A DNA stretch of 64,000 nt from Xiphias gladius (taxonomy: Eukaryota > Chordata > Actinopteri > Istiophoriformes > Xiphiidae), in assembly GCF_016859285.1 (NCBI RefSeq), contig NC_053406.1:10066026-10130025 (forward strand). Direction: 5' to 3'. The notes under the pieces are model-generated. The model had not been told where the DNA came from. It made no database searches and was given only the letters and a program-made list of their open reading frames with translations. Position 1 is the stretch's first letter; every line of letters begins with the position of its first letter. Both the position numbers and the translations under genes were made by a program. Below are positions 1 through 17,941 of the stretch, in pieces.

Positions 1-4625
<4,625 letters not shown>

Positions 4626-5690
4626 GACAGACGCAGACTTTAACCAGCTGCGGTGCCTTTTCGGCTGCCTGAAGAGCCTATCGGGTCTTTTTTTCCCTTG
4701 TTTCTCAGAGGAATAAAAGCAGCCATTCATTCAGAATTCCATTTAGGAAAACTGGGATATTATGCCTGGAAGATAGGAAGCTCTTCCAAACACTGGGGTT
4801 GGAACTGATCAGCCGACACTGTGGAAATTGACAGAATTTATAGGACGGAAATGGGATACATACTGTTTTTGTTTTTTAATTAATTTGCTTTTCTGTCTAC
4901 TCGCACGTCTGCCTGATTGTCTGTCTGCTTCTGTTTTTTTAACAGCAGACAGGCAGAGAATGTAATTTTATCATGTGCTTTCTTTGTGTAAAGAAACCAA
5001 AATAAATTATGTTATTCTAATGTCATGTTCAGGCCTTTATATGTATGTTTTATGCAAACAGTTGTATTCTCTATAGAGCTCAAATTTTAATTTGCATCTT
5101 GCATTCCAATCGATTGAGTCCTTTTCTGTTATTTATTGTTCATTGTAACAACTCTGACAATCGTAAAAAGGTGCAACATCCCCCCCCGACTGAACTAGTT
5201 TGTGTCATAATGACTTTTACCAGCTTCTTGAAGCTGCTAGACGAGAGCATTTTCACCGGATATTTCTGCCAACGTCAATCAAAGAGACATTTCTGGTGAA
5301 GCCATTCCGTGCTGAAAGTGTCACTCTGACATGTGCCTTTCCATTCTTGGAAACCTCTTCTGGATCTTACTCATTTTACATTTGGAAAAGCATTTCAATC
5401 GGACAGGAGCGATACAGCACGCCAGTTAGTGCTGACCCTCTTGCATATTGCTTCGGCTTAGCCTTAAAAAGGAGGCTGGTTCATGTCAACTGCTGGTGTG
5501 AATTAAATTCACAAGACCTAATGCAATTTAATGCAACATCTTTAGTCTGCTGTACAATGTATAGTAAAACAAATGCTGACAATTTGTACATTTTTCTGCC
5601 AGTTATATTTGGTACAAAAAAATGTGGGATTTTGATTGTATTAAACCATGTTTGCCACCTGAATGGTGAGTGGAATAAAGAGGCTGAAGG
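4626..5690 (+). other. golim4: golim4 3' UTR, probable extent
   Basis: Sequence after the stop codon contains three AATAAA hexamers at 4712-4717, 5001-5006 and 5674-5679. Alternative polyadenylation would give UTRs of about 0.1, 0.4 and 1.05 kb. A 177-codon open frame at 5200-5733 lies inside this UTR; it resembles no protein I know and is probably chance. The end at about 5690 is inferred from the last hexamer. Confidence 0.5.
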
Positions 5691-8600
5691 ATCTCATACT
5701 CTGTTCTCTAATTCTGCGCTTTCTCCTATATGAAGATACAATTTTAAGTTGACTGTCTTTTCGGATGTTCCAGTAGCAGAGAATTCCTCAGAGCTCATAA
5801 TTGTGGGCCCTCTTTACCCGTCCATCTTACATGTGGGGAAAAAGACTGCTGCAACAATAACGCGAAACTTCACTCAGAGCATGCGGCTGCGGAACTGGCT
5901 GGAGGTGGCAGAGACTTCATAGTGGTAGAATAACTTCCGAATCACGGATACCAAATGATACATGATTAACATGTAGAATTCAGGTATTTCTGAGTTTAAT
6001 TAAGTTTAATTGGCTACCATTTTGATAATCGATAAATTGCTTGACCCATCAGGTTTAGTTTTTTTTTCCCACTCTCGTGATAGTATACGGATGCTCTTCA
6101 GACAGATCAAGCAACTTAAATGTCACATTTGGCTCTCTGAATTTTTGATTTACATTTTAAAGTGTTTTCTGACATTTTAAAGGGGCAAAATGATTCATCA
6201 AAAAGGAAAATGCAGCTGCTGAAATTGAAAAAAAACATGCAACTGTAAAAATAAGTTCTGAAATATGAAAGAAAATGAATTATTTGTTCGAATAAATTCT
6301 ACAAATTATTCAACATTACGTTTGAACTGAAAAACCTCTTGATTTATTGTTTGATTTATAGTTTGATTATTTATAGTTAGTCATTTTTTTCAGGGTTCAA
6401 GATAAGTACTTCAGCTTTCAGTTCTTTTCGATTACAATTTTGTTTTTGTTTTTTTACCTGAATTTTTATTGCTTTTCATATTATTATTACACAACAAACA
6501 AAAACGGAGGGATCCAGAGGAAGTAGTTTGGATGCTCCCCTGCTGTTGTTGCCTGACATGACTAATGTAATGGACAGGCAGGCGTGTTCTTGACTTGCAG
6601 CAAGCTCATAACCAGACTTAAGCCGTGTGTAATTCTTCTGTCAAGTCTATTTTCAAACAGCGGCAAGATGATCATAAACCTGCACCGAGCAGAAGGGAAA
6701 ACATCATAACATCATAAATATGCATTGTTGAGTTTACATATCATGGGCGCTCAGTTGTTCACGTCTGCGGTGCAAGCCAGAAATGTTTCCAAGTATAAAC
6801 CCTGCCAACTCTGTTCCGCATCTACCCTTTCTGTTGGAGAGTGGAGAGGTGAGAGGATAGTGGGTGAACTCGCTCAACCGGGAAATGAACTGACAAATCA
6901 GGATGAAATGAAAATCAAATGAGAGGGGGTTGACTGAGAGGGGCAATCACCTCTAATGAACAATGTTTGTCCCCAGCACATAGTCTCGATCAAATCATCC
7001 CTCCTCCTCCGTCTCTCTTTCTGCTCTGCCTCTCATTTACAATCATCCCTGAGCTTTTCTCTCCATTCCTCTCCTCTCTGCCTCTCGCTGTGTCTTCTTC
7101 TCTCTCTACTTCTGCCCCTCCTCCCTTTATTTTCCCTGTCATCATCCCTGTGCTGTTGTGAGATCACTGATCTCCCCAAAGCGGCTGCGGGATGCTGGAG
7201 GAGTATGAGAGTAACAGGTGTCTCATTACTGTGCTAATAGCAGGCCAAAGGGAGACTCGCACACATGCACACTTTTACAGAGACAAGCAATGGCAGAGAT
7301 GAGAACTCCTCCACATTCCTCACATTTTGGCGCTTTCACAGTCATCACTTCATGGGCGAATTACCAGGCATGAATAATCTTAACATGTCGACTGCCTACA
7401 GGCAGAGTCTATCTTGAGACACATGCCCACACGACTGCCACCGTTTCTCAAACCTTCCATTTAACACCAGTGCAAGATTTACTTGAAAACCTGAAGCTCC
7501 AAGCTATGAAAGGATGTTCTTTTCTTTCCACCCACGATTTTTGGAAAATCATCTAGAACTCCTTTCCTATTTTCCTACTTTACTGCCGTACTGTAAGAGA
7601 TAGTTGCATTGCAATGTGCTGCAAAGAAAACTGATAACATCTTGAAACCATCAGTTAGAGACATCCGGCTTCTCCTCTTGACCTGGATCTTGTTTGCAGT
7701 GCGTAAGGATCCAGTGAGCTCATTACACTGTCTCTCAGTAATGATCTCTCATACATGAGCCGGAGACTTTCTCTATCTCTCCCCACACACACACACACAC
7801 ACAAAAATAACACACACAATCGCACAAACAATCTTCCACACTTAAACGAATCCCAATGAGGCATGTAACCGTAGTTTGTGCCTAGCTGTATGCTTGTTAG
7901 AGAGATATTGGCTGCTTAAATTGTGTTTCTCTGCATTACTGCGAGGGAAGACAAGGCACGAGCTGTGTGTTTGTGTTTGTGTGCCGCAGTGCATACTTGA
8001 TACATGTGTATGTGCGTGGGTGCCCGCCTGGGCGCCTTTGTGGCAGTATTCATACATTTGTTATGCGATATCAGATAACAAAGTGTATTTATATGTTTGA
8101 GGTGCAGGCTGAAGATGAAACCATTACTAAAGGATAATGTGCTGCTGCAATGTATGAATAAATCAACTCCAGCTTACAGAAGGGGGCAATGTCTCTGTGT
8201 AACCCCTGCAACACTACTTTATGTATTACAGTATGTATACCTCTGCTTTACTCTTAACCCAAAGCACTCTACAGTACCAAGAGTATACACACTTTTAGTG
8301 GGAATGAAATCCCGCCAGTGTTAGAGCTTTGCAAGCTGCCAAGGATTACTTTTTGTGTACATGTATTGTGTGTGCATGTGTGTGTGAATGTTTGTGTGAC
8401 CTGCTGCATGAGGCTCAAGGGTTATTGCCCTGTCAGTCAGAGGAAACAAGAGGCCATTATCCGGGGGAGTAAGGACACTAAATGTTTGATAAAACTCAAA
8501 AGCGGATGTCCTGTTTCTCGTCTCACATATTACACATGTAGAGTACAGTGAAGACCCAGCTTCCGATTAAGAACAAGCAAGTCTACATGTATAATAGAAG

Positions 8601-8865
8601 CTACATTTTTCTTGACGGGGATTGCATTTCTGCTCAGCAACACAATTCAATCTAAAAACAAAAATCTCCTATGTACGTTTGGTGCGACCTGTAGCAGACC
8701 AAGGAGTGTGAATGTGTTGGCTCAGCGAAGTCCTGAGCGGTTTTGTGCTGGTAGAGATGAGTCATAATGCCACGACCATACAACATGTGTCTCTGTCCTG
8801 CACCACTTTCAGTTCAAATCTGAATAGAAATGGAAGTAGAAACAGCAAAAAGATTTCACGGTATT
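5691..8865. other. intergenic interval between golim4 and the LRR gene
   Basis: Noncoding interval between two convergent genes. It holds a pyrimidine-rich stretch (about 6980-7160), a short (CA)n (7783-7803) and AT-rich sequence. The open frames here are short, lack splice context and have no family resemblance. I see no RNA gene. Confidence 0.7.
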
Positions 8866-8870
8866 TTCTA

Positions 8871-8876
8871 TTTATT
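8871..8876 (-). terminator. polyadenylation signal of the LRR gene
   Basis: TTTATT on the plus strand is AATAAA on the minus strand, about 315 bases beyond the LRR gene stop codon at 9192. This gives a plausible short 3' UTR. No other signal was evaluated. Confidence 0.5.
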
Positions 8877-9191
8877 ACCTAAGTTCCCATATATAAAGAA
8901 AAAATGTAAGTTTAAAAAATTCAATTAATATATTGTTTTATATAAAATGCACTTTACATGACACTGGGGCACGTTACCGTTGCAGTGTTTCTGACAGTAT
9001 TTTCAACAGTGTGACACAGTTTGTGTAAGTAACTGAATACCAGTTGGCTTCCCTCCGAAGAGATCAATGAAACCTTCCGTGCAATTTCAAAGAGTGGAAT
9101 TCATTGCTGAAGCCTTGCCATTGCTTTCGTAATGGCTGCAAACAGGACTGGGAGATATGAGTCAGTGTACACATCCATCAATGGAAGAATG

Positions 9192-12100
9192 TCACAAAAT
9201 GTTGCACATCCTGGTGGTTTCCGGGAACTGCAGTCTGGTGGGCAGAGAGTCTTCTGGCAACTTGGGGATTCCATCCAGGACCTCAAGCTTTGGCAAACAG
9301 GAGAAAACACTGCACCGGCGAAGGCAGAGAGATAGGCATAGAGAATGAGAGAATAATTAGAAGGTGTAGATAAAAAACATAAATGACTCTCTCCCTTTAC
9401 AATCTCCTCACCGTGCACGGTAGTCTTGAGTGAAGGTCACTGGGTTGCGGGTCAGGTTTAGGGAGCGCAGCGGGCTGTTCTCCAGAGCTCTCAGTCCCCC
9501 CAGGGAGCCGATGGCGTTCTCAGACAGACAAAGGTGCTCCACTGCTGGGAGCTTTGGCAGCTGACGCAGACACACCAGGTGGTTACGGTGCAGGTTTAGC
9601 ATTTTGCACCTGCCCAAAGGAAGCAAAACTAATGCTTAGCTTTCTTTTTGCTGTTATTGTCATCCAAAATAACATTATATTGGGTGAAGTAGTAAAAAAG
9701 CCAGTTGAATAACTGGTGTAGTTTCCATTTACGGAAATATTAACTGGAAACAAAACAGTAGGACACCTTTCTGACAGAATAATAGAAACACTACATGAAA
9801 AAATAGATTAGATAAAGAAATAGTATAAGCTTTAAATAATGTCTCACAAGAAAGAATAAAGAGAGTTAAAGGGAGAAACTGCAAATTCTGCATAATCACG
9901 TCATGTGGCTAGGGAAATGATCTGTTACAAAAAAATCAGGACATATACAAAACAAAGATTAGCAGTATTGTCCAAAGGAACAGCTCTCACATCCAACTTC
10001 ACTGCAAAGTACTGAACTTTTATCTTTAAATTTACTTCCAAATGAAACCATTTAAAACCGTGAGAAGCTGGCAGGGCTGCTATTTGGCAACTGCTTGTAT
10101 CAACATTACATATGTTTGGAGCCTCATACACACTGTTGAAAAAAAAAATCCCGAACATCAGAAAAATTATTTGAAGATTCCTTAATCCTTTACCTAATTA
10201 AATATTCATTTGCACTCTGAATTAAATATTTGATATTCCTATAATGTTTGGTGACTCCATTTTGTGTAAATCTCTGGAGAGGGTTAATGTAGAATTGGAG
10301 TAAAATTGTTTACCATATTAGGAAGTTGTGGTGCAGTCTGGGTAGTGTGGTTGATACCTTGGCAGACGTACAGAACTCAGGTTGACGAGAGAGTTGTCAA
10401 CCAGTTGTAGTTTCTCCACACGGATCAACCGGCGGAGGATCCGGAAGAAATTCTCTCTCTGGAAGGGATCACCCAAGTCCTGGTAGGACAGATTTAACTC
10501 CTGAGAAGAGACAGGTGGTAGAATGGTCAGAGTCTTTCTGTCTGTGTCCATCTCTCTTTCTTTTCAGCTCCGTCGCTTCCTCCCTCCCTCCTTTCCTAAA
10601 TGTCTGTCTGTTCTTTCTCCTGTACAGTACATCTTTAACATCTCACACTCAAACACAAACACACACAATGCTTGCTAACTTACCACACAGTTTTCCCAAT
10701 TTTCTTGCAGTCTCTCCTCCCATCGCTGTCCTTCCTCCTCTCTCCTCCTCCTCCTCCTCCCTCTCACCAAACAGATGTCATCCCCCTCTCCTTGAAACAG
10801 CTCTTCTTCTGATGGCCCTTTTTGATAACATTGTCAGAGCGAAAAGGTCTGTAACAGTTTTCACATCATTATCAACCATCAAGTTATTCCTAATCCTGCT
10901 TGCAGTTTCAACAGTTATTGGTTTGGATTCTTTGTCACAGTCTTTCGTTTTTTGAATGCTCTAATCATTTAAATTTAAGCACCAACTTTCCCATAACTGA
11001 TGTAAGATTCCCTGTTTCTTTTTACTCCTGCCACAACTACACTGAATTTTCTGAAAAAATACTCTCAAACGAGATAAAGAAGAAGCCACTGTCTTTTACC
11101 CTACCATAGGAAGTTTTACATCACAGTTCCTGCCCTTCTGTTTCATTTAATCCAAAGGTACTGCAGCAAACACAGCACAAAGTAGGACCTCTACTGCAGC
11201 TGCATATATATTTTTGACTTGGATCAAAGTTCAAAGGTCACACTGGTGGTTTTCTCATATAGATCACACACCTTCTCTGACCCTGGGGCAGGTCAGCTGG
11301 TCACCTGTGATGTCACACTGCTCCAGGCGATGCCACGGCAGGAATCGGAACCGATTTGATGGAAGCTGACAGAAGAAGAAGAAGAGGAAGAAGAAGAAAA
11401 CAGGATGATAATACAGTCCCTCACTAGGGACTACCAGTAACAAATGCATCACCTTCAATTGATCATGATGCATCATACTGCCAAGTTTCATCAAAATCTA
11501 ATCATTAGACACATGTACAGTCAGTATACTAGATGTGCAGAGGCCATTGGACCATTCAGTGTAATGATGAAGACAGCAGTGATGAGTCATATCCATCAGC
11601 CAACTTTAATCAAAATTCACTCATTGATAGTCAAATTCAGTATAATGCAGCACAGACAAATTACATTTCATACTGGTGGACTAAAAAATAGATATACATG
11701 TAAATGGCTTGGGACAACAGGAGAAACACTAAAGTTTAATCTACCCTAGCTCTCCATTAATGCAATATAAACTCTATTGTCTCAGCGTGCAGCGATAGTA
11801 TGCAGCCAATATCAATCGGTCGTTTTTAAGACCATTAACCAATACTGCTACATGTGTTAGCAAAGTGACAGTGTTCAAGTTTCATTAACTGTTGACCCCC
11901 CAACTTTCTCACCTATATTTCAGCTGTTATCCGTCTTGACTTTTTACACTCATACATAAATGTTACTTTATATTTATGTTATTTTACCAACTAAAACATT
12001 GCAGGTCTCACATCACACTGTACACTGTCAAGGAGCAGACCCACCTGCCACTTTCATTAAATAAACTGAGCAAGTGAATGTACTCGGTCATTCTCATGTT

Positions 12101-14421
12101 AAACATGCAAATATTTTATTTTTCCATCTGTGTGTTTCTTTTGTTCCTACAATTTTCACAGCCGTATGGACTTTAAAAGACGTTAATCAAGCATTAAGTG
12201 TCTAATAAACACACACTATTCACTTGCATTATGCGAAATGGAGGATCCAGCATTTTTTTCAACAGCTTGATCCATACTAGGGACTTTCAGTCAGAAAACC
12301 TTGGCCATTTTTTAGAGCTCTTCATGTCTTACAAATCCTCAGTCTTTGTGTAACGCAAAACGAAATGAAAAAACACAGTTTACTGCCTTTAAACACTGTC
12401 ACTACAGTAGTGGGTTACCTTCTTCTCCCTACTTGACCTTTTCAACCCCCTCACAAACCCGTGTCACCTGTTGACACGTACTTTGTCTGTGTAATTCTAC
12501 ACCTCCCTCTGTCAATCTAGACATAAGAATGACCCCACTCCACTTTACCACTGTTACTCATTGGCTGGACACTCACAAAACAGCCCCAGGCCGCCTGTTT
12601 ACATCACATGAAATACATTGTAGGTAAAATACGGTTAAGAATAAAATAGAGCTTGACAGGATGATGCAGACTCTTCAGTCCCAATGTTGTGAGAAAAGGG
12701 GTTTAACATATCAAACATACAGATACAGTAAGTGACATGATGATGGTCTACAAATAGTCAAAATAGAAAATGTGGATGATTCAAGTCTACTATTTTAACA
12801 ATTAGACTTAAACAATTAGACAGGAAATAAGATACTATGATTTACATCATACTTGTGTGTAAGGCAAAATAATAATGTTTAAATAAATTAATGAAAAAAA
12901 TGAATGTAATGCCAATGCTACCTGTGGCTGAAACGCTTCAATTTCTTATGACTTATTTAACATCTGATGACAAGATGCATAGATTTAGTACTAAAACAGA
13001 AGTATCCATCATTTACACAAGCAACAAAAATAGCCCCGAATCAGTAGGCATTTTGTAGTTTGAAAGAAAATTCTTTAGTCTTTATGAGATATGCCATTTT
13101 GCTGCAGGATTTTAAGCAATTCACATTGCAGAGTCATGAGTATAGGAGAGCATTTTGTAACTACGAGTGGGGAACTTTCTGCATGGAACATAGGGAGGAT
13201 TAGGGAAAAAGTCATTTTTCATTTTTCTTTATTCAAACAGTCGAGAAGGTTGAAATCATTCTGCATAGCAATCTAGACAAGAGGCCAGTGGCCTGAGGGG
13301 AAAATAGAGAGTGCAGAGACTAGACTGAGAATATTAGGTTCAGTTCAGAGAGAGGGGAAGTGGAGAGGAAGAAATAGAACGATTGGAAGATGAAAGGATG
13401 AAGAGAAAAGGGGAGGGCACGGGAGAGGTATGAAGATGGAGGAGTCAAAGCGCCAAACGTGAAGGGAGAGGAAGGAGCACAAATGCCTTGAGGACATCAG
13501 CAATCAACGCTTGTGTGTGCGTCTGTGTGTGTGTGTATGTGAATGTGTGTGTGTGTGTGCGCGCCTGCGAGCTACTCACAGGTGTAGATAATAGTCCAGA
13601 ATCAGGACTGTGGTCCACAGAGAGAGGTGTGCGTGCAACACCGAGGTCAGAGTACTGGGACGAATGGGATTTGGGAAAACTGCCACTGAGCGTGTTCACA
13701 CCTGAGGAACTGAGACAGCGAAAACGGTGGGACACAGAGCAAGGACAAGAGGGGGAAAAAAGACAGAGGGGTCATCCAGTAAATTTTCACATCTTTGGTC
13801 CCTGTCTGAAGAGGAGTTGCCTTCTGGTAATGTAAGCCCTGCTGTGTGCTGAAACCCCGACCACCGGCCGAGTGGTTAGAGTTACAGTGAACTGGGCCTG
13901 ACAATGCAGATTAGGACCCGTTGCCATGGCAGCAGAGGACACCTGAGCAGGTGCTGTTACAGAGGGTAGCTGGACACCGGTACCTCTGTAACTTTAAGTG
14001 GAACTTGCTGTTCCGTTGTGGTTTTGTATATAGTTAAAAAAAGAATTGAATAGACGATAAATTAATTTAACACGCAATTAAATTTTCTAAAGGCTCTTAT
14101 GTAATTTAAGGCTAAGTTAGCTTGACCTAGCTAGTTTAACTTGCATTTTTGAGTTGTAAAGGCAATAAAGATGAAACTGGTCGAACTCAGTCGAAACCTG
14201 AGACAGATAATGTGATTAAATCGGAAAAAAAACGAACAAACAAAACAAACAAACACACACACACACTCAACACCATGTCTAACGTATTTATGCAGCCGGT
14301 CTTGTTTTAGCTCACCTCTCTGACATGTCCCAGTCTTGTCGTGGCAGATTCTCCTGGCCTTCCTCACTGACACATCGTGAACGGCTCGGTTTAGCCCCGT
14401 CTCGCTGTAGCTGTTACCCAT
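9192..14421 (-). CDS. uncharacterised leucine-rich-repeat protein (SDS22/LRRcap type), about 276 aa
   Basis: Reconstructed from seven minus-strand exons whose phases agree: 14421-14316, 13701-13580, 11365-11272, 10817-10768, 10500-10358, 9609-9412 and 9309-9192 (stop TGA). They total 831 bases. The start is MGNSYSETG, matching the N-myristoylation pattern MGxxxS; no in-frame ATG lies upstream in the GC-rich leader. Residues 1-124 are non-repetitive and end in an acidic stretch ([15 protein letters not shown]). LRRs follow from about 125: [54 protein letters not shown]. An LRRcap follows: [20 protein letters not shown]. LRRcap proteins are often scaffolds at cilia, centrosomes or phosphatases; a role here is inference. 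The 50-base exon 4 has a weak acceptor, with an in-frame alternative at 10808 that drops three residues. From memory only, it might correspond to a human LRR pseudogene (LRRC77P) in the 3q26 region; not verified. Confidence 0.8.
13920..13933. promoter_or_regulatory. RFX X-box-like motif in intron 1 of the LRR gene
   Basis: GTTGCCATGGCAGC differs at one base from the palindromic X-box GTTGCCATGGCAAC bound by RFX factors. It lies about 490 bases inside the gene from the start codon. Function is inferred only. Confidence 0.35.
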
Positions 14422-14640
14422 GGAGCCCGCTGGGTCTGTTTTGCATTCACCGTCCTGCTGGCCCCCGGCAGACTTGACACCAGGCGCTGGCCCCGCTGCC
14501 GCAGGTGAGACGCCGCCGGAGCCGCAGACTGGTCGCTCGGCCAACGGATGCCCGGGCAACGGCGTTCGGGTGTGTCACGCGAGAGAGGTGGTAACTGTTG
14601 CAACGCGGCCTCGGGAGACCGAGCGAGAATGAATACTCGG
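14422..14640 (-). promoter_or_regulatory. CpG-rich promoter / 5' leader of the LRR gene
   Basis: The 220 bases upstream of the minus-strand start codon are markedly GC- and CpG-rich compared with the AT-rich flanks, as expected for a CpG-island promoter. No TATA box is evident. The transcription start cannot be placed exactly. Confidence 0.6.
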
Positions 14641-17060
14641 TCCACAAATGAACTGTGACACTTTAATCACGTTAAACGAAAGAGACCGGGGGATTTTCCA
14701 AAAACTTCATGGTTTGTGTGGTCAGGTTTTTGTCTTTAATTATGTAGGCCTTGCTTTAGCAACACATCTGGGTCTGAAAATGTGTCGAAAGCTACGCTGA
14801 TACACTTAATATTTGTGGAGTCAATGTCCCTTTTATGTGGATTACAACCAGAAAAGCAGACATGAATATAAAATTGCTTAAATAAATATTCATTGGAAAT
14901 GACAATGCAGAGGTGCAAAAATGCACTGAAGTAACAAAAGCCAGAAACTGTTCCTTTCAGAGTAAATTATGGATACATTAATGCATAAGCAGTATTTACA
15001 TGTTTAAGTTGGTCCAAATAGTACTAATAACTACATCACACACTGTATAGGTCAATACCTTCTATGAGCTTACATGTTTTGTATGTAAATCTTCATTTGC
15101 AAAATAACCAGTAACTGCATGTCAGATCGATGTAGTGGAATAAAACTATAAAGTCTTAAAAAACTAAAGTTCTCAAAGTTGTACCCAAACACTTCTTGAT
15201 TAGATGTTCTTACTTTACGTTCCACCTCTGGACGGTGTATTGTATGCTCAACTAACAACTGTCATTAGCACAGGTTGAGAAAAAGCCTCTTCGTCCTCTC
15301 TTGTTGTTTCTGTCTTCCTGTATGTAATCGTAGGTGGGAGGAGAGATATGGTCGATTTACATTTTCAGGAGTATAAGATGCAGCTGTCCTACCAGCCGGT
15401 GAGAGTAATTCAGATTATAAATAACCTCCTCCACCCATGGGCTGCAGTTCCTCTACAATGCAGCTCATTGTGCACACTGACGAGATTAAAAAAAAAAGCT
15501 GTTAGATGCTTAATAGAGGTGAATGAAAACCTTTGGAACTGCAGGAGACTGTGCGAATGATGGCCCCTGATTTTGTACAGAGGACCAACTTCTGTTTAGC
15601 AGATCTAATGCCTTTGCTGGTTATTTCAAGACCTAATCATCATTTGCAGTAGTAAACTATAGTGTGCATCTGCTTTTGCTATTTATGATTTAAATGATTT
15701 CCCCGTTTTTCTTTTACAATCTGTTTCATCTTGCGTGACAATTTTGTCATAGATAATTGGTGTTCCAAAAACATCAGCTGAAGACCTTTTTGTGTTTTTT
15801 GTGGTCTTTATGTTTATCACACAGCACAAATGCTCATATGATTGCAGAAACATCTGTTGGGCATGTAATTGCCGAGGTGTATTTCCTGACATATTGTTAT
15901 TACTTTACCAGCACTAGGCAGGCAGCAATAGGTGTGTTAGCTGTGATATGAATGTTTAATTATTTTTGGTGTGACAATTGTTTCAAACCAAACTCACAAT
16001 TGAGTATTAGAACAGAGGTGGAAAGTAACTAAGTACATTTACTCTAGCACTCTTTAGGTTCAATTCTGAGAACCTGAAGTATTGTAGTTTTTTAACATGT
16101 ATATATATATAAAACAGTGTGTAAGTGTCTACACCCACTACAGCTATGGAAATAATAGTAGAGGCAGTTATTAAAGGATTACTTTGTATATTGTGTAAGT
16201 TGGGTTAGAACATAACACTTGTAAAATGTACAATGAATAAATATTACCCTGGAAAATATACAAATTATAGCCTAATTAAATTCTATTCATATTTGGACCA
16301 TTCTGTTAATAACATAATTTTACTTTCTACTTAATGGACACATTAAACCTACCAGTCGAAGCTACTACATATCTGTTTTTCATTATGCTTTTATTACCTA
16401 TGAGATGCACCAGACCAGAATATTTCCTTAATAGTTAAAATAAACGTTTGTACATCAGGAAAATGCTGACTCTTATTTTCTTACATACAGTCTTCCTTAT
16501 GAAGTGACATTTATCAGAATCAACATGCAGGTCTCATTTGTCCTTGGCCACAGTATATCCTTGCCTTGCACAGCAAAATGATCTGTTTCCCTGCGTGTGT
16601 GTGTGCGTGTGTGTGTGTGTGTGTATGGGTTGTAGGTAGGTGATGCCACAGGTCTGAAACTACTCCAGGATGCCTCTGTAGCGCATTGTCAGCCCTGGGA
16701 AGCTGAGTTACGGTTGAACAGCCAACTTCTGCCCCAAGGTTGTCTGTTCAAACATAACAGCCATTATATAAAATCCATTATATATTCAGGCCCTGAATAT
16801 ATGATGGACTTTTTCTTAAGAGATTTCCTAAACTCCTGAAGCATTGCATATTTTTCAATCTTACCAAATCCTTCCTTTAAAGAACATAAAGCCAGGTTCA
16901 CTGTTAGCATTCAGATTGATGACATCCTAAATGCTGTGGATGGCCTATACAAGCTTTACTGTCCTTGAAAATAAAGTTTACATTCAAAAATGCCTTTAAA
17001 CAGATATAAAAAAACAACCTCTGTGCACAGAGAAGGATACATATGTTAATGGGAACACAT
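14641..17060. other. intergenic interval between the LRR gene and serpini1
   Basis: AT-rich noncoding DNA between the LRR promoter and the distal end of the serpini1 transcript. It includes a dispersed repeat at about 16010-16110 and a (TG)n run near 16594-16624. I see no gene. Confidence 0.65.
16010..16110. repeat. teleost dispersed repeat fragment
   Basis: Contains GGTGGAAAGTAACTAAGTAC followed by ATTTACTCTAGCACT, and then a degraded tail. I recognise this opening motif as one of the commonest short interspersed repeats in fish genomes. Boundaries are approximate and the exact family is not assigned. Confidence 0.6.
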
Positions 17061-17384
17061 TCATCTTTTTTATTGAGTAAAAGGCTGAATACAGCTGGTG
17101 TTACTGTTTCTCTCAGTATGTACATCCAAAACGGTGCAGCAGATCTTTTTCAGTGCGCCTTCATGCTCCTGTCTGTCTCTATAGCAACCCGCCTTAGCTA
17201 CGCAGTCTCCTTTGCTCACCTGTGAGATGCCCCGCTGGGGCTTAATCAACCAGTCAGATGTGATAAGGCATATTAGTTCATCAGCAGTTTAGCCATGTGC
17301 CTACGGTGTAAAAAAATGAGTAGAATACTGTTTGAAACAGATATATTACTAAGATTCATCGTATAGGGACAAAATGTTTACACG

Positions 17385-17390
17385 TTTATT
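17385..17390 (-). terminator. serpini1: possible polyadenylation signal of serpini1
   Basis: AATAAA on the minus strand about 550 bases beyond the stop codon, just past a (TA)n tract. A second candidate lies at 17069-17074. Either could end the transcript. Confidence 0.35.
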
Positions 17391-17408
17391 CTGCAATAAA
17401 TACTGAGC

Positions 17409-17410
<2 letters not shown>

Positions 17411-17448
<38 letters not shown>

Positions 17449-17486
17449 ATATATATATATAAAATATATATATATATATAAAATTA

Positions 17487-17526
<40 letters not shown>

Positions 17527-17582
17527 ATATATATATATATATATATGTTTCTGATGACTATATATATATATATATATATATA
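17411..17582. repeat. (TA)n-rich, self-complementary tract
   Basis: Roughly 170 bases of nearly pure alternating TA with short A-rich and TTA interruptions. Being its own reverse complement, it can form hairpins or cruciforms. It falls within the probable serpini1 3' UTR or just past it. Confidence 0.95.
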
Positions 17583-17941
17583 TAGAGTTAAGAAGAAGAG
17601 AGGAAACTGTTTTTGTACATTGTCTGTGTGGGCGCAGGAGAGTACAAAGCTGCTGAACTTAAAGGGGTTGTGCGTGGATTACGTATCATGTGTTCTTTTT
17701 GCTCATACACAAACCACTCTTTACTAGAATATATTTACAACTTTTTCTTTCTACATGTCTGTATCCAGGAGTTTAAAGCTTCCAGTATCAAAACACAGTT
17801 ACGTTATATGTCGTATGTCATATTTCAATATATAATATATTTTGTGATATCCAGTTTATATATTCTATATAAAACACAGCTGAAGATGGCGATAGAGGAT
17901 AGGTAGCGTTTATGACGTCAGGATCTGATTGGCTGAGATGG

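Noticed and set aside
5200-5733. 177-codon plus-strand open frame after the golim4 stop
   Set aside because: It lies in the inferred 3' UTR, spans a likely polyadenylation signal, resembles no family and has no splice or promoter context.
14131-14559. Longer minus-strand frame starting upstream of MGNSYS and running past the donor
   Set aside because: The upstream 'start' is TTG, not ATG, and the extension past 14316 crosses a good splice donor into intron sequence. MGNSYS at 14421 is the first in-frame ATG.
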